Shown here piece after piece: positions 9,391 to 20,748 of a DNA stretch of 34,588 bases. Position 1 is the stretch's first letter. Each line of letters opens with the position of its first letter. The DNA is from Guillardia theta CCMP2712. Its lineage: Eukaryota > Cryptophyceae > Pyrenomonadales > Geminigeraceae. The notes under the pieces were generated by a model that searched no databases, had not been told where the DNA came from, and worked only from the letters and a program-made list of their open reading frames with translations. The DNA lies in assembly GCF_000315625.1 (NCBI RefSeq), contig NW_005434627.1:297495-332082 (forward strand). Reading direction: 5' to 3'. A program made the translations under genes and the position numbers.

Positions 9391-12300
9391 TCACGAATAG
9401 AGAATGATATGAGAACGGACGTCTCTTCCTCCCGTTCTCCCCGCCGGCTCCTCCTTCTGTGCAAGGAAAGTTTCCCACACGAGTTTCAACCCGAGCTCGA
9501 AGTTGACCACCCACCTGCCTCAATGTCACTAAAATCTCCCGCTCCTCCCCTCCCTCCTCCCTCCTCCCTCCTCCCTCCTCCCTCCTCCTTCCCAGCCGCT
9601 CGCTACCTCCCCTCCCTCCTCCCTCCATCCCCCTCCATCCCCGCCGCTTACTACCTCTGCGTGTCGAAGAGAGGAGTCTCTAGTCTCTGCGAACGAACTT
9701 TGGACTTGAGCTCCTCCAACTTCTCCCTCCTCCTCCCTAGCACGATTGCCTGCTGCACGTACTCCTCCAGCGTCGGTACCGACATGTGCGGGACGTCATG
9801 GAAGAGCGAAGAGCTGCTGGCTGCGCAAGAGCTCAGCGGGAGCAAGGGAGCAAGGGGGGAAGAGCACCGGCGACGCGAGAAGCATGACGGATGCCAGGAG
9901 TTGTGAGGACAGGCACGCCCTGGAGGAGGAGGACAGTGAGAGAAGAGAGAAGAAAGTCATCGGAGAGGAGCTTGAGACATGAGGAGCAGGAGCAAGAGGT
10001 AGTGAAGAGAAGGAGGAAGAAGGGAGGAGAAGGGAAGAGAAGAGAGAAGGGAGGAAGAAGGGAGGAAGAAGGGAGGAAGAAGAGGATGGGGAAAGAAGAA
10101 GGGGAAGGGGGAGGAAGGGAGAGAAAGGAGGAGGGAGAGGGGAACAGTCACCGCCCAGAGCGAGTCAGTCGTGGTCGTGTGCCCGTTGAAGAGGAGCGTG
10201 TCGAGATGCAGATCTGCTGCCCCCATCCTCAACAAGTTGTTACGCGCGTCCGTCAGCGGGGAGGTGATGAGACGTTCATTGGCAAGGCCTGTGCGCCCAT
10301 GAGACGAGGAGAGGTAAAGTAAGGAGATCAGGGGGGGAGAGGGCGACAAGACGGGAGCAGGCAGGAGGCAGGAGGTAGGAGAGGAGAGGGAGAAGGGAAG
10401 ATGCAGCTGCCAGCAGGCAGGAGGGAAGAACGACCTCTCTTGGCCCACTGTGCTCGTAGTCGTCGTTCTCCCTCAGGAGGATACTGCGATCTTGTGATGA
10501 AGAAGTTTTGCAGCTCGAGCGGCCTACCTGCAGCAACCACAAGACGCTGCCATCCACGTTGGCGATGATGTCCTGCCATGCTCGGAAGAGCGCCGGCTCA
10601 ATCTGAGGGTGGGCCAAAGAGGAGGATGGGAAAGGGTAGTGGAGGTCAGGAGGAGAGGATCATGGCACCACAAGAGGCAACAGGATATAAGGAGGAGAGG
10701 AGGAGAGGATATAAGGAGGAGAGGAGGCGAGGATATAAGGAGGAGAGGAGGAGAGGATATAAAGAGGAGAGGAGGAGAGGAGAGGAGAGGAAAACTCCAT
10801 GTCAGGCACACGCAGCACAATAATCGAGCGACCTTCTGGTAGCTGTTGAAGTTCACGTACACCACCGAGCTGTTCAGGAGCGGGTGGGAGGCCTGGACTT
10901 GAGACCTTGGGAGGGGCCCGCTGTCAATTATGGCGTGGTGAGCTTGTTTGTGGTCATTTAGCTGATAGCTGTGCGGCATGTAGAGCATCTTTTCTTTGTA
11001 CAGACACTGATCGCCATGTCCCTGCGTGCACGCGATCTCTGGTGGGGTTCCCTTCCTGTCTGAGATGTACGAGTCGATGGCATCCCCCTCCCATCGTGCC
11101 GAAGTAGCTGACCCCCGGCAAGATCTGCAGGAAGAGACGATGAGACCTCGTAGAAGCGACCGNNNNNNNNNNNNNNNNNNNNNNNNNNNNNNNNNNNNNN
11201 NNNNNNNNNNNNNNNNNNNNNNNNNNNNNNNNNNNNNNNNNNNNNNNNNNNNNNNNNNNNNNNNNNNNNNNNNNNNNNNNNNNNNNNNNNNNNNNNNNNN
11301 NNNNNNNNNNNNNNNNNNNNNNNNNNNNNNNNNNNNNNNNNNNNNNNNNNNNNNNNNNNNNNNNNNNNNNNNNNNNNNNNNNNNNNNNNNNNNNNNNNNN
11401 NNNNNGAGAGAGAGGAGGAAGGAAGGAGGGGGGGGGGAAGGTGAAGGTTGTCAGGCAGTCAGTCAGTGCGGGATACAAGGGAGGGAAGGGAGGGAGGGAG
11501 GAGCGGGGAGAGTCAGAAAAGCGCTCGCGTGCTGACGGGACGATGAGGTAGCAGGGGACTGACCTCAACAAAGTGTTCGCACTCCTCCGATATCTTTTTG
11601 CGGTACATCGAGCCATCGTTGGGAGAGGTCGCGTAACAGTAGATCTCAAACCTGGAGGAAGCTGATCTCAACAGGGAGGGGGAGGGCAGGGCCACTGGAG
11701 GGAACTAGTTCACCTCGACTTGTCGTGAAATAGGAAGAGATTCTGAATCAGGTAGGAGAGAGGATGCTGCTTGAAATCGGACGAGACGTATCCAACCTTG
11801 ACCCGCCTTCGCCTTCATGTCACTCAGGGTAGGAAAGAACAAACAACAACCTTGAGGGATTCCACTCCCTCTGCTCGCTGATGTCGAATTTTCCTCCTTC
11901 CCCTGTCTCCTTGTGATCTTCGACCTCCTCTCCAACCTGCTTCACTCACCCAACAACGTCTCAAGCATGTGGACAGATCGCTGTTGTGAGCAAGAACAAG
12001 AGCAAGTCAGCACCAGCCGCGTCCCCTCATGTTCATGTCAAGACCCTGGCTGCCTGCTTGGAGAAATGCGCGGCAATATCTCGGCAGAGCTCGACTAGTC
12101 CGTGCAAGCATCAGTGAAAGTCTGCGGACTCCTCGACCTCTCACCGCTGATGGGATAAGTTTCAGCTTGAAAAGGTTGCAGGCTGAGCTTCGGGCTGGTT
12201 GCCATCTGACGACAAGGTGAGAGAGGAGCTGACGCAAGTGATGGGAGCGAGAGGAACCTGCCTCCTCAACATCTTCGACAGCTCTCTCAAGTTCAGGTCC

Positions 12301-15300
12301 CAATGACTGCAGTCAAACCCACGTCACAGATTGCAGAGGCCTTCGCGTCCTGCTGCTCCTGCTACTCACCTCCAATCCGCTACTCGTCGTTTGAGGTTGA
12401 AATACTCCATGAAGAGCCTGATGGAGGGTCTCAACAGGGCAACCACCTCCTGTCACCCTGCGAACACCTCGGGTCCTCGTCATCCAGACGCCGAGCCGCT
12501 CGGACAACACCTTCGTACAAGAGTCAGGTTGACAAGGGACGGGGCAGATGTTCACGAACGTAGAGCATTGTCGAACTCGTCTTCCTCCACCAACAGACCA
12601 GCCTGTTTGGACGAAGAGCATGCGGGGTAAACATGCAGAGAGACCGAAAGATTGTTGTTACAAGATTCAAAGTCGCGTCGACAAACGTGGGTGCAAGGAT
12701 AAGGGCAGTCTCGTAAGCCTTGCCAAGGATGTCATGTGGTGAGATGTTCAAGAGACGAGAGGAGGGAAGGGAAGAAAAGAAACCAAGGCAAGGCAGGACA
12801 AGAACTACCGACCTTCTTGGCCTCTGAAGTTGTCCCTCCTGTTCCTTTTGACGGGCGTAAAAGAGTTCCAAGGATGTTGTAACCTAAAATGAGATTAAGA
12901 GGCTCGGGAGGAAGTAAAGAAAGAAACTGAGACAAGAGCAAATGTAATCAACATCAGAAGGTCAAACAATGTCGTTGTTTCCACCATCTGCACAAATATC
13001 CATGTCTTCACGAACGAGCAGCAAATAACAAAATCGCACAATCACACATCTGAATCGATCAATCATCCTTACCATGCGCATAGTTCCCGTCAAGCTGGAC
13101 TCCTCTGCGGGCAACTTCTATCGCTTCTTTGTCTCGGCCTACAGAAGCAAAACTCAGAAACCATCTCAAGAAACACAAATCGGCACAATTGAACAGCTGA
13201 ACTTGCTAGACACAAATGGTGATCGTTATCATCATATCCAAATTCATACGTCCACAAATGTGCTTGTACAACTTCACATCTCCTGCACATCCATGGTCTA
13301 CCTATCTCATGCAAGGCCGACGCTAAATTCCCAAAGGCCTGAGGAAGCGGATGCTTGGCGACAGCCTTGTAGTAAGACTCTGCAGACTGTCACTCAAAGT
13401 CCTGGCAAGTCACGACAAGAACCGATCGCCTCGTTCACCAGCCCCAGCGCTTTCAGCGAGACCCCCAAGTTGCTGTCGGGGGAAGGAGGGAGGAGAGTCA
13501 GAAGAAGTTGTAACATGTGAAGTCAAGGTGTGCAATGTACATGTAAGCGCCGGAAGATTCGGAGATTTCGGCTGATTTCCTGAGGTAGATGACCTTTGTG
13601 AAGGTTTCAGTGAGGCCGCTCCAAACACGGGAGTTCACTCCACACAGCATTTTCGTGTTGCTTCATCTGCTGGTAAACAGTCCCGATGTTGAAGTACGTA
13701 TCAGCCGCAAGGGGGTCAAGTTGCACCGTCTGCAATCAAGGGTCAGGTCTTGTCAGATGCTTTCATCTCACTTTGAAGAAATTCTCGAGAGCTTTGTCGT
13801 AGATTCTGTTTGTCTCGTAAACATTCCCGATCCCATGATACCTGCACGCACACTCAGAGGTCCTCCTGGCCACAGGACCTCGACAAACTCACGAATGAGA
13901 GAAGTTCGGATTGTGCTCGAGGGATTTTGCGTAAGAAGCAAGAGACTGAGCGGGACATGTAAGGACGGGAGTCGCGAGCTCAGATTGTCTTGCAACCTTA
14001 TCCCACTGCCGCAGGAAGAAGTAGACAAGCCCGAGGTTGAAGTGGATGGCGTAGTTGTCGCCCCCCTCCTACTCACAGTGATCAGAGCGTTCTTCCTCCC
14101 TTGCACCTCCTCTGAAGATTTCAGCTGAATGATCGACAGATCTTTCAAAGATGGAAAACAGATCTTTCAAAGATGGAAAACTTCCCCTATCTCCATCTTC
14201 CTTTCTTACCTTTCCCAGAGCCTCCAGAAAGAACTTCTCTGCCTCCACATACTTCCCCGCGTTGAGCTAATTCGTCACGTCATCTTGTATTGCATGCAGA
14301 GAAGGTGCGATAAAACATCTTACATGGTCCAAACCCATCTCCTGCAAAGTGCATCTCAACTACAGGAATGAAACATCATCTCATCATCACTTGTAGTTGC
14401 ATGTACGTCTTTCCTGATGACTTGTTGGCCTTCACCTGCTCATAAACAACTCACCTGTGTTGGTTCACACAACTCACAACTTTCTCGAGACGGTTTCGAA
14501 CTTGTTGAGCTTTCTGAAAGTTGAAAAATTGTGAGAACCAACAATTGATCATAGTTCAATGCGCCTGACATCCTGCTCCCCCTTCTCGCGGTACAAAGAT
14601 GCCAAGTTCTCATACACAGCATGCAACTACAAGCTCGTCAGACAGTCCTGAGTACTCTGACGGGATTCCATCTCCTCACGTTGGGATTTGCTTGCAAGGA
14701 CATCTCGTAAAACTTTCCTATCATGTCAGAAAATGACAAACTCTCAAGCAGCATGCTTGCACCTTGATGGCCTCATCATACATCCCCAACTGCACAACCA
14801 TCACAGCAAGGTCCTTGAAGCATCATCCAATGACCTGATGCAATGTCGCTCCAAAGTTGGCCTGTAGATAGTCCAACTTCCAGTCACCCCGGCTCCTCTT
14901 CCCTCCTCCCCCCACCGCCTCCCCCTCCCCTTCCCCCTCCTCCTCCCACTCCTACTCATACTCCCCATTCTCCTCCTCCTTCTCCTCCTCCTCCTTCACT
15001 CACTTTCGCTTCAGCAGCGTTCGGGTGCAGCTGTATGGCCGTCTGCCAAGCATCAACAGCTTGCTGATGCAAACCTTGCAGCGAGAACGTGAGAAAAATG
15101 AGCTACATGCCGCGCCCTCGCGCGTTCACACCAAGTTTCATGAGCATCGGTGGGATCCTGGCGAGTTGATGGAGGTCAGGAACGATGTCGATCGACTACA
15201 AACACCCCAGTCACATCCTTGATCCATCTCAGATCCATGACAGCACGCCTGCTGACCTGCTGCACATCAAACATCTGCTGCCATGCCTCCACCGCATCTT

Positions 15301-15877
15301 GCATGTTGCCGTTCTCTTCGCTAGCCTGGACATGTCCGTCAATCTTGAACAGCGCTCCTGGTACGTTGAAGTTCCTGAGCTGCATTTTTCAACCACCCGA
15401 TGACCTTGCATGCTCATCAGACATTGATACGAAGATCACGAGCTGCTCAGGCATACCTCCTCGCTCCTCTCTGCTGAATCTGCTGCTCTCCAGAAGCATC
15501 TGCCAACGGACCGTGAGAAGGAGATGGCAGACCAGGAATGCTGTCACGTAGCTGCCTGCTCCTTGTTCCCCGCCTGGTAAGCAAATCAACGACACCCCAT
15601 CCTCTTCTCAGTGAAGGCAGAGCGCATGGACCTTCATAAGCTCAATCCCCTTGTTTCCTGCCAGGGCGTTTCAGGATAAGAGGCAGAATGTTGCACCGTT
15701 AATGGCAAGCACCGGTTTCGACGCTGCTCGAGGTAGAAGGCACGGGGCAGTCAGGAGGCTGACATGGCAAACGTCATCATATCGCGTTGAAGGCTGAGGA
15801 CGAGGCACCTCTGCACCAACCCAACTCAAGAGCAGCAGGAGGAGCCATGGTCTCATCCATGCGGCCATGTATCTCAT
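9391..15877 (-). CDS. OGT: TPR-containing O-linked GlcNAc transferase (OGT/SEC type) with N-terminal signal peptide
   Basis: It transfers GlcNAc from UDP-GlcNAc to Ser/Thr of proteins. Exons, 5' to 3': 15697-15877, 15632-15657, 15548-15573, 15457-15499, 15257-15379, 15132-15195, 15004-15074, 14835-14861, 14763-14789, 14680-14712, 14570-14626, 14481-14513, 14391-14435, 14324-14359, 14210-14266, 14107-14124, 13997-14068, 13893-13945, 13772-13841, 13646-13729, 13541-13593, 13423-13472, 13302-13379, 13073-13138, 12813-12883, 12662-12718, 12560-12602, 12468-12510, 12370-12417, 12258-12306, 12145-12205, 12045-12094, 11950-11980, 11714-11812, 11564-11651, [gap], 10833-11124, 10528-10602, 10435-10483, 10152-10288, 9868-9919, 9655-9820, 9391-9514. 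About 975 residues plus the gap. Exon 1 encodes MRPWLLLLLLSWVGA; TPR units follow (e.g. FYEMSLQANPN + LHAVYENLASLYREKG). Catalytic marks: SSDFKQHPLSYL (His), FNSYQK (Lys), NGHTTTTDSLWA, and the C-terminal TPLFDTQRW helix. The 11812/11980 junction is uncertain. Confidence 0.93.
10683..10778. repeat. 24-bp minisatellite, four units, in an OGT intron
   Basis: Four head-to-tail copies of a 24-bp unit beginning GGATATAAGGAGGAG (10683, 10707, 10731, 10755), with one substitution each in units 2 and 4. Located in the intron 10603-10832. Confidence 0.9.
11163..11405. other. Assembly gap (243 N) inside the OGT catalytic region
   Basis: A run of N. By comparison with OGT it must hide the exon(s) between the FEIYCYATSP exon and the VSYFGTMGG exon, roughly 30-40 residues around the substrate-binding core. 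Confidence 0.97.
14137..14180. repeat. Perfect 22-bp tandem duplication in an OGT intron
   Basis: A 22-bp unit starting CAGATCTTTCAAAG occurs twice without a gap, in the intron 14125-14209. It looks like a recent slippage or filler event; exon sequence is unaffected. Confidence 0.9.
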
Positions 15878-16258
15878 GGCTCCAGCAGTTCTCGCTCCTG
15901 GACCAGCCCTCCAGTGCTCATCTCGCATCTTGGAGCGCTGAAACATCACTCGCTTCCTCCCCTCTCGCTCTCCTCCCCTCTCCCTCCTGTCGTCGGGATC
16001 CTGCTTGATGCCGGTTGCAGCCGTTACTTTGCTAGTGCAAGTCACACCGTCACGGTGGTCACCGTCGGCCCACTGGCTTCCGGCCGGGCCCGTTCACCGG
16101 GACCGGTGGCAAGATCTTGCGCGATAATCCCGGAACGGCGTGACTGAGTCCGAAATCTTCTGTTGGGCGGGGCCGGAGAGCGCAGGGAGGCCGACGGGGC
16201 TGCCGCTGCTGTTGCCAGTAGGGATGAGTTATCGTGAAGTCACGGTCCAGAACAAAAT

Positions 16259-16292
16259 CCTTTACTCAAACGGTTAACTTAAAAATCAGTAC
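16259..16292 (-). repeat. TACTCAA...GTACTGA dispersed repeat, copy
   Basis: Reads CCTTTACTCAAAC...AAAAATCAGTAC. Its reverse complement, GTACTGATTTTTAA...GAGTAAAGG, matches the element at 20992-21095. Confidence 0.6.
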
Positions 16293-16374
16293 TACGGAAC
16301 CAGCCCAGTCCAGGTTTGGGTGGAGAGGCCCGGGAGCCAGAGGTCGCCCACCGTGTCACATGATGTGTCGTAGT

Positions 16375-16412
16375 GTACTGACTTTACTCAAAGTTAAGTT
16401 AAAGTTCAGTAC
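16375..16412. repeat. 38-bp imperfect palindromic repeat
   Basis: Begins GTACTGACTTTACTC and ends TTAAAGTTCAGTAC, so its ends are inverted copies (GTACTGA/TCAGTAC and CTTTA/TAAAG). It shares the TTTACTCAAAGTTAAGT core with the other copies in the window. Confidence 0.65.
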
Positions 16413-16882
16413 CAGGACTCGACTCGCGAGCCATGGGCGGTGCGAGGGTTGAAAATCTTCATGGTGACTTAACTCAGTCTTAGTGAACCCTCCCAACCAC
16501 CCCCCACCCCTGCTTCCTTCACCCCCACCATGCAATGTAAGGATATGTACCCCCGGGCCCCTCTTACACATCCTAGCGTCAGATCGTTGCACCCCTACCC
16601 CTACATCCGCTACGGCTGCTCAGATAGTCGCAACTACCCCACATCCCTGTACCCCCTCGCCGTGGCTGCCTGCTTGTGAAGGAAGAGGAGAAGAAACGAT
16701 GGCAGTGACGGGAGAGGAGAAGAAAAGATGTTAGCAGAGAAATCAAACTGATTGACAAGTTTTGAACCATCAGATTTGATACCTGTCACTAGCAGCTCCT
16801 CACAGTCGGGTTTCTTACACTCAGTCTCCTGTTTTGAGTGGTACAACTGATGTCAACTATTGATTGTTGTCATTGCATAGGT

Positions 16883-19800
16883 ATGGCGTCTGTTTTCATC
16901 GGAGTAAAGCACGGGAAAGGCAAGAACAGACAGAAAGATGTTCGCCAAGACATGCTCCTCGCGCTTCCAGATGATCAAGACCATGTGCTCGACATCAACT
17001 TACAGCGCAAGGCGATGAGGTGCGCTCTTCTCTTGTCATGTGCAAGTGCGCCGTGAGAGGTGTTGGTGGCAGCAACCTGGGCGCTACCTGGCAGGGAAGA
17101 CGGATGGTGGTGACGGAGGACAACATTTGTTTCGGGAAGCTGACGGGAAGCGACATGCTGGACTACATTCCTCTCCTGGAGGTTGACTCTATCAGTCGTA
17201 AGAATAGCTTGCACCCCGAAACCGTTAAGTCCACACTGCTCCCTTGCTCGACATCCCTGAGAACAAAAAGTATCAAGGCTCGGACAGGATTTTTTCGCAT
17301 CGCGTCGTCAGATACTGTAGTAGAAGACGATGAAGAGAGTCTAAATGTCTTCGCCATCTTGACAGCAGAGAACGGTCACAACTCAGGCCGATCAACAGTC
17401 TTGGCGATAGAAGACCAGGCGGAGTACGAGCGAGTCATCAGCATCCTAGAAACTTGTGTCAGGAAGCGGAAGCAGAGAGAGATGGATCATATTGACAACA
17501 CCTTCATCAAAAAGTGCCAGCACAGAGCAAGAGACTTCTATGACGGGATGGTATGCCAGTCCATCGTTGGAGTTTTGATCGTTGCTTCATATGTCAATGC
17601 GCTGGTGAACGCTCAAGTGATGCCGGAGCCAGGCTCTTCCTCTACTCATTTCTTCTATGCCATGGAGTGGGTTTTCAACATCAGCTTCACCATCGTAAGG
17701 TAGAGCCAGCATGAGCATCGATAGTTGATAGTTACCGTAGGACCTGATTTTCAACGTTTTCGGTCATTTTTCCTTGCAATTCTTCTATGACGGATGGAAC
17801 TTGGGAGGTACGAGAAGCAGGTGCTGGTCCACCTACCTCCTCACCGACTGCTGTTGGCAGACATAGTTGTCGTTGTCGTCTCTCTCATCTCTCAGTTCGT
17901 AGACGGGATGATCGGCGTTAGCGTCCTGCGACTTGCCAGAGTCTTCAAGATGATTCGACTCTTCAGGTCTGACATTGTCGCCTGCACGAGATCTTCCAAG
18001 GGACTGACCGGTCGATAGGAAACTGACATCGCTGAGGATCATGATAAACGCGCTTGTAGCATCAGGTGTGCAGGTTGATAGGCATGAGGCCTGGGACTGA
18101 GTGCGAGTCTCGTCAGCCATCCCCGTCATCAACGCGCTCTGCATCTTGTCGCTTGTCACTTCGATCTACGCTATCATAGCGACGAACCTCTTCCATGAGG
18201 TGCAGCCGGAGTTCTTCGGGGGCTTCATGAGATCCATGTTCACGGTGAGGAGAGGAGGGTGTAGCGTGTTGCTGAGCTCGCTGTAGATGTATCAGATCTC
18301 GACTGGAGACGCGTGGGGATCTGTCATCGCAAGATCCATCCTCAACTATGAGACTCATTCCGACCTCTACAACTTTGGGGTGAGGCTGAGCGGGGTCGGT
18401 GGAGAGGTATTGACGACGAGGATGCAGGTTGGGTTTTTCTTTATCTCGTACATGCTGCTTGTGGGGATGGTGGGACCATCGGTCTAACTCATGTGACTTA
18501 ATTGAGCTCGCGACAGGTCCTGATGAACATCGTGGTTGCGGTGCTACTTGATGAGTTCATCACCATGGTAGAGCAAGAGAAGAATGACAGGAAAATCAAC
18601 GAGAAGTTGGAATTGGTAAACGATTCTTCTCTTGCATCTCCTTGCTGACGTCTGAGCAGGCCAAGCATGGTCAGCAGAATCTCACCGAACTTCCGCTGGA
18701 TCCTCTGCTCGCAAGTCTGGTGGAGTTTGCTACCATCCCCGAGCTGTCAAACAGGATCTACGCTCTGTACCAGGTGAGGCATCGCAAGCTTGTCAGGCTT
18801 GAGGACTGAGAGACTGGGTCAGCGACTGGACCTGGATGAGAACGGCTCGCTGTCGCTTGACGAGATTAACTTGGGGCTCAAGAAGCTGAAGCTCCCTCGC
18901 CCCATCCACCTCACACACGAGGATTTCGACATGCTCACCATGGACAGAACCCTCCTGGACGAGGACGGAGAGCTCACGCCCCAGGCCTTCGAGCAGATGA
19001 TGCTCGCAGAGCTCGACGGCTACGTCAGGAGGAAGGTCTGCTTGCTCGCACCGTCCTGTTCTGGGGTAGCCGCTTGACATTGGCGCAGATGATCGCATCG
19101 ATCGACGCGATGGAGGACGAGAACACAAAGGAGCTGCTGATGGGGATCAAGATGAACCTCTCGACTCTCGATCGCTTCCAGCAGTCCATGGACAACAAGC
19201 TCAAGAACCGACGGCTGCAAGGTCGCAAGCAGATCCTGACTCGCCTCTTCCGTTCCTCCCTCTACATCTCCTTCCGCGAGTGGAAGACTGTCGCCTTCGA
19301 GCTCCACGAGCCCGGCAGAGTGAAGGAGATGCAACAAGAGGAGGTGGAGGAGAGCAGCCGGCAAGCGCCTCCTGCGAGACGAATGTCGCTGTCTCAAGCA
19401 ATGCAGACCCGCCTCGACATGCTGGAGATGAGGGTCCAGACCCAGCACAAGAGCATCTCCAACCGTCTCAACGAGCTGGTGAGCATGAACAAGCGCCTGG
19501 ATCAGTCGCTCAGCAAGCTCGTGCTTCACCTCCTCCACCACGATAGAGCCGGCCACGCCTCCATGAACCCGCAGAAACGCGCAAGCCTTGTGCAGACAAG
19601 CGACCTGTGTATCCTCCCACACGCGGGGAAGAAGGACCACGCTCACGGGGAGCGCAGCTTGCAGGAGGAGGTGAAAGGGGTGAGAGACTCGGTCAACCTC
19701 CTCAACCTCCGCGAGAAGTTCGCGACCATGCCTCGAGCTCTGCACAGCTACGAGGAAGACAAGGAAGAGCTCATGGTCAAGATCAGCTCCTATAGGTCCA

Positions 19801-19994
19801 GGTACTCGCACAACGAGGACCCCGTCATCTCAGCTTACGCCGACATGACTGGAGGAAGCGTAAGGAGGACGAGAAACAGTCAGGAGGGCGAAGGGGGGAA
19901 AGAGGCGCAGGAGAAGAGCGCGAGCGAGGCGAGCGAGGAAGACACGAACAGTGATAACACTGGCAAAAGAGAGAAGAATAACAAATCGGGATGA
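16883..19994 (+). CDS. Single-domain voltage-gated cation channel with PH-like, EF-hand and coiled-coil regions
   Basis: Twelve exons: 16883-17019, 17058-17694, 17741-17807, 17861-17966, 18019-18065, 18117-18244, 18287-18379, 18428-18469, 18517-18615, 18660-18773, 18823-19035, 19089-19994. All phases fit; 862 residues. The N-terminal ~200 residues resemble a PH domain (ATWQGRRMVVTEDNI to the helix AEYERVISILETC). The ion-transport domain follows: S1 (SIVGVLIVASYV), S2 (THFFYAMEWVFNISFTI), S3 (DIVVVVVSLISQF), S4 VLRLARVFKMIRLFRKL with regularly spaced Arg/Lys, S5, pore QISTGDAWGSVI, S6 (MLLVGMVLMNIVVAVLLDEF). The TxDxW pore matches the acidic filter of CatSper-like calcium channels. DLDENGSLSLDE is a canonical EF-hand loop, with a weaker second one. 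The C-terminal third forms coiled coils and a charged tail. One 6-TM domain implies a tetramer in a membrane; Ca2+ permeation and Ca2+ feedback are inferences. Confidence 0.9.
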
Positions 19995-20124
19995 TGATTA
20001 GCAGCGATACCAGAGAGGTAGCTATCTACATGCGGCTTGTCGGTCATTGCCGACGCTTTTTGTGTCTTGAATGGAGAGATTGTTCGCTTGTCAGTTGCGA
20101 TGGGAGAATAGAGTTGTTGCGTTT

Positions 20125-20130
20125 AATAAA
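20125..20130 (+). terminator. Poly(A) signal AATAAA for the channel gene
   Basis: AATAAA in GTTTAATAAAGTC, about 130 nt past the stop at 19994. Confidence 0.55.
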
Positions 20131-20748
20131 GTCTTTTGTTATATCCGCCTGAGTGCAATGAATCTTGCATGCTTGTCAGCTGCAAGAAGCATAAGTCTCG
20201 GCAGAATTGGTCTGCTGGAGTTGTGTTGTTGTGAGTGTTCACAATGTTTCTATTTTGCAGTCAAGTGAAGAATGCTTCAACAAATTTCACAAGCGTGCTT
20301 GTTGGAGATGCGTTGGCACAACTCAGGCACCCCTACTAGAACTCTTGATGAGTACAATCGAAATCCTCGTGGCCGAGTACTCAAGGACTCATTCCTTTGC
20401 CCTAACCAACTAGTCGGCACCTCTCCTCGCTTTTCTATTTGCTGGCTGTCGTGTAACACCTTCCACGGGTGCACCTGATGACTTGTTTTTGTCTTGTACG
20501 TTATTCTGATACCCTCTAACGATACAAACAAAGATAGATTTCCATCTTGAAGCACCATGGTTCGTGAGTGAAAGGTTCTGTTGGATCAGAGGAGCATCAG
20601 GTTGTTCAAGTACACTCGTAGTAGATAAACGCTTGGGGGGTCCCTGGTGTCGTTCAACTATGGAATGATATCTGTATCGCCGAGACAAACAATTCTGATG
20701 GTGAAGTTGCTTGGTTTCGGATTGAGCGACGGAGGTATACATCCGAGT
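20131..20748. other. Spacer without recognisable gene
   Basis: No exon with splice support and no repeat was seen on either strand. Confidence 0.4.

Larger units (their letters stand above)
15878..16882. promoter_or_regulatory. Divergent spacer between OGT (-) and the channel gene (+)
   Basis: About 1.0 kb that must contain both promoters. It holds a GC-rich block (16060-16200), two TACTCAA/GTACTGA repeat copies (16259-16292 and 16375-16412) and a C-rich stretch with ACCCCTACCCC words (16484-16640). No TATA box was recognised. If OGT starts at an upstream in-frame ATG, part of the left end is coding. Confidence 0.4.

Noticed and set aside
9217-9906. 229-residue plus-strand frame
   Set aside because: It lies antisense to the C-terminal OGT exons, whose protein match is clear.
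10683-10778. CRISPR-like array
   Set aside because: The 24-bp units are contiguous without unique spacers, so this is a minisatellite in an intron.
11026-11535. Frames running through the N block
   Set aside because: They translate unknown bases; the region belongs to the OGT gene on the other strand.
19020-19811. 263-residue minus-strand frame
   Set aside because: Antisense shadow of the GC-rich coiled-coil exon of the channel gene.
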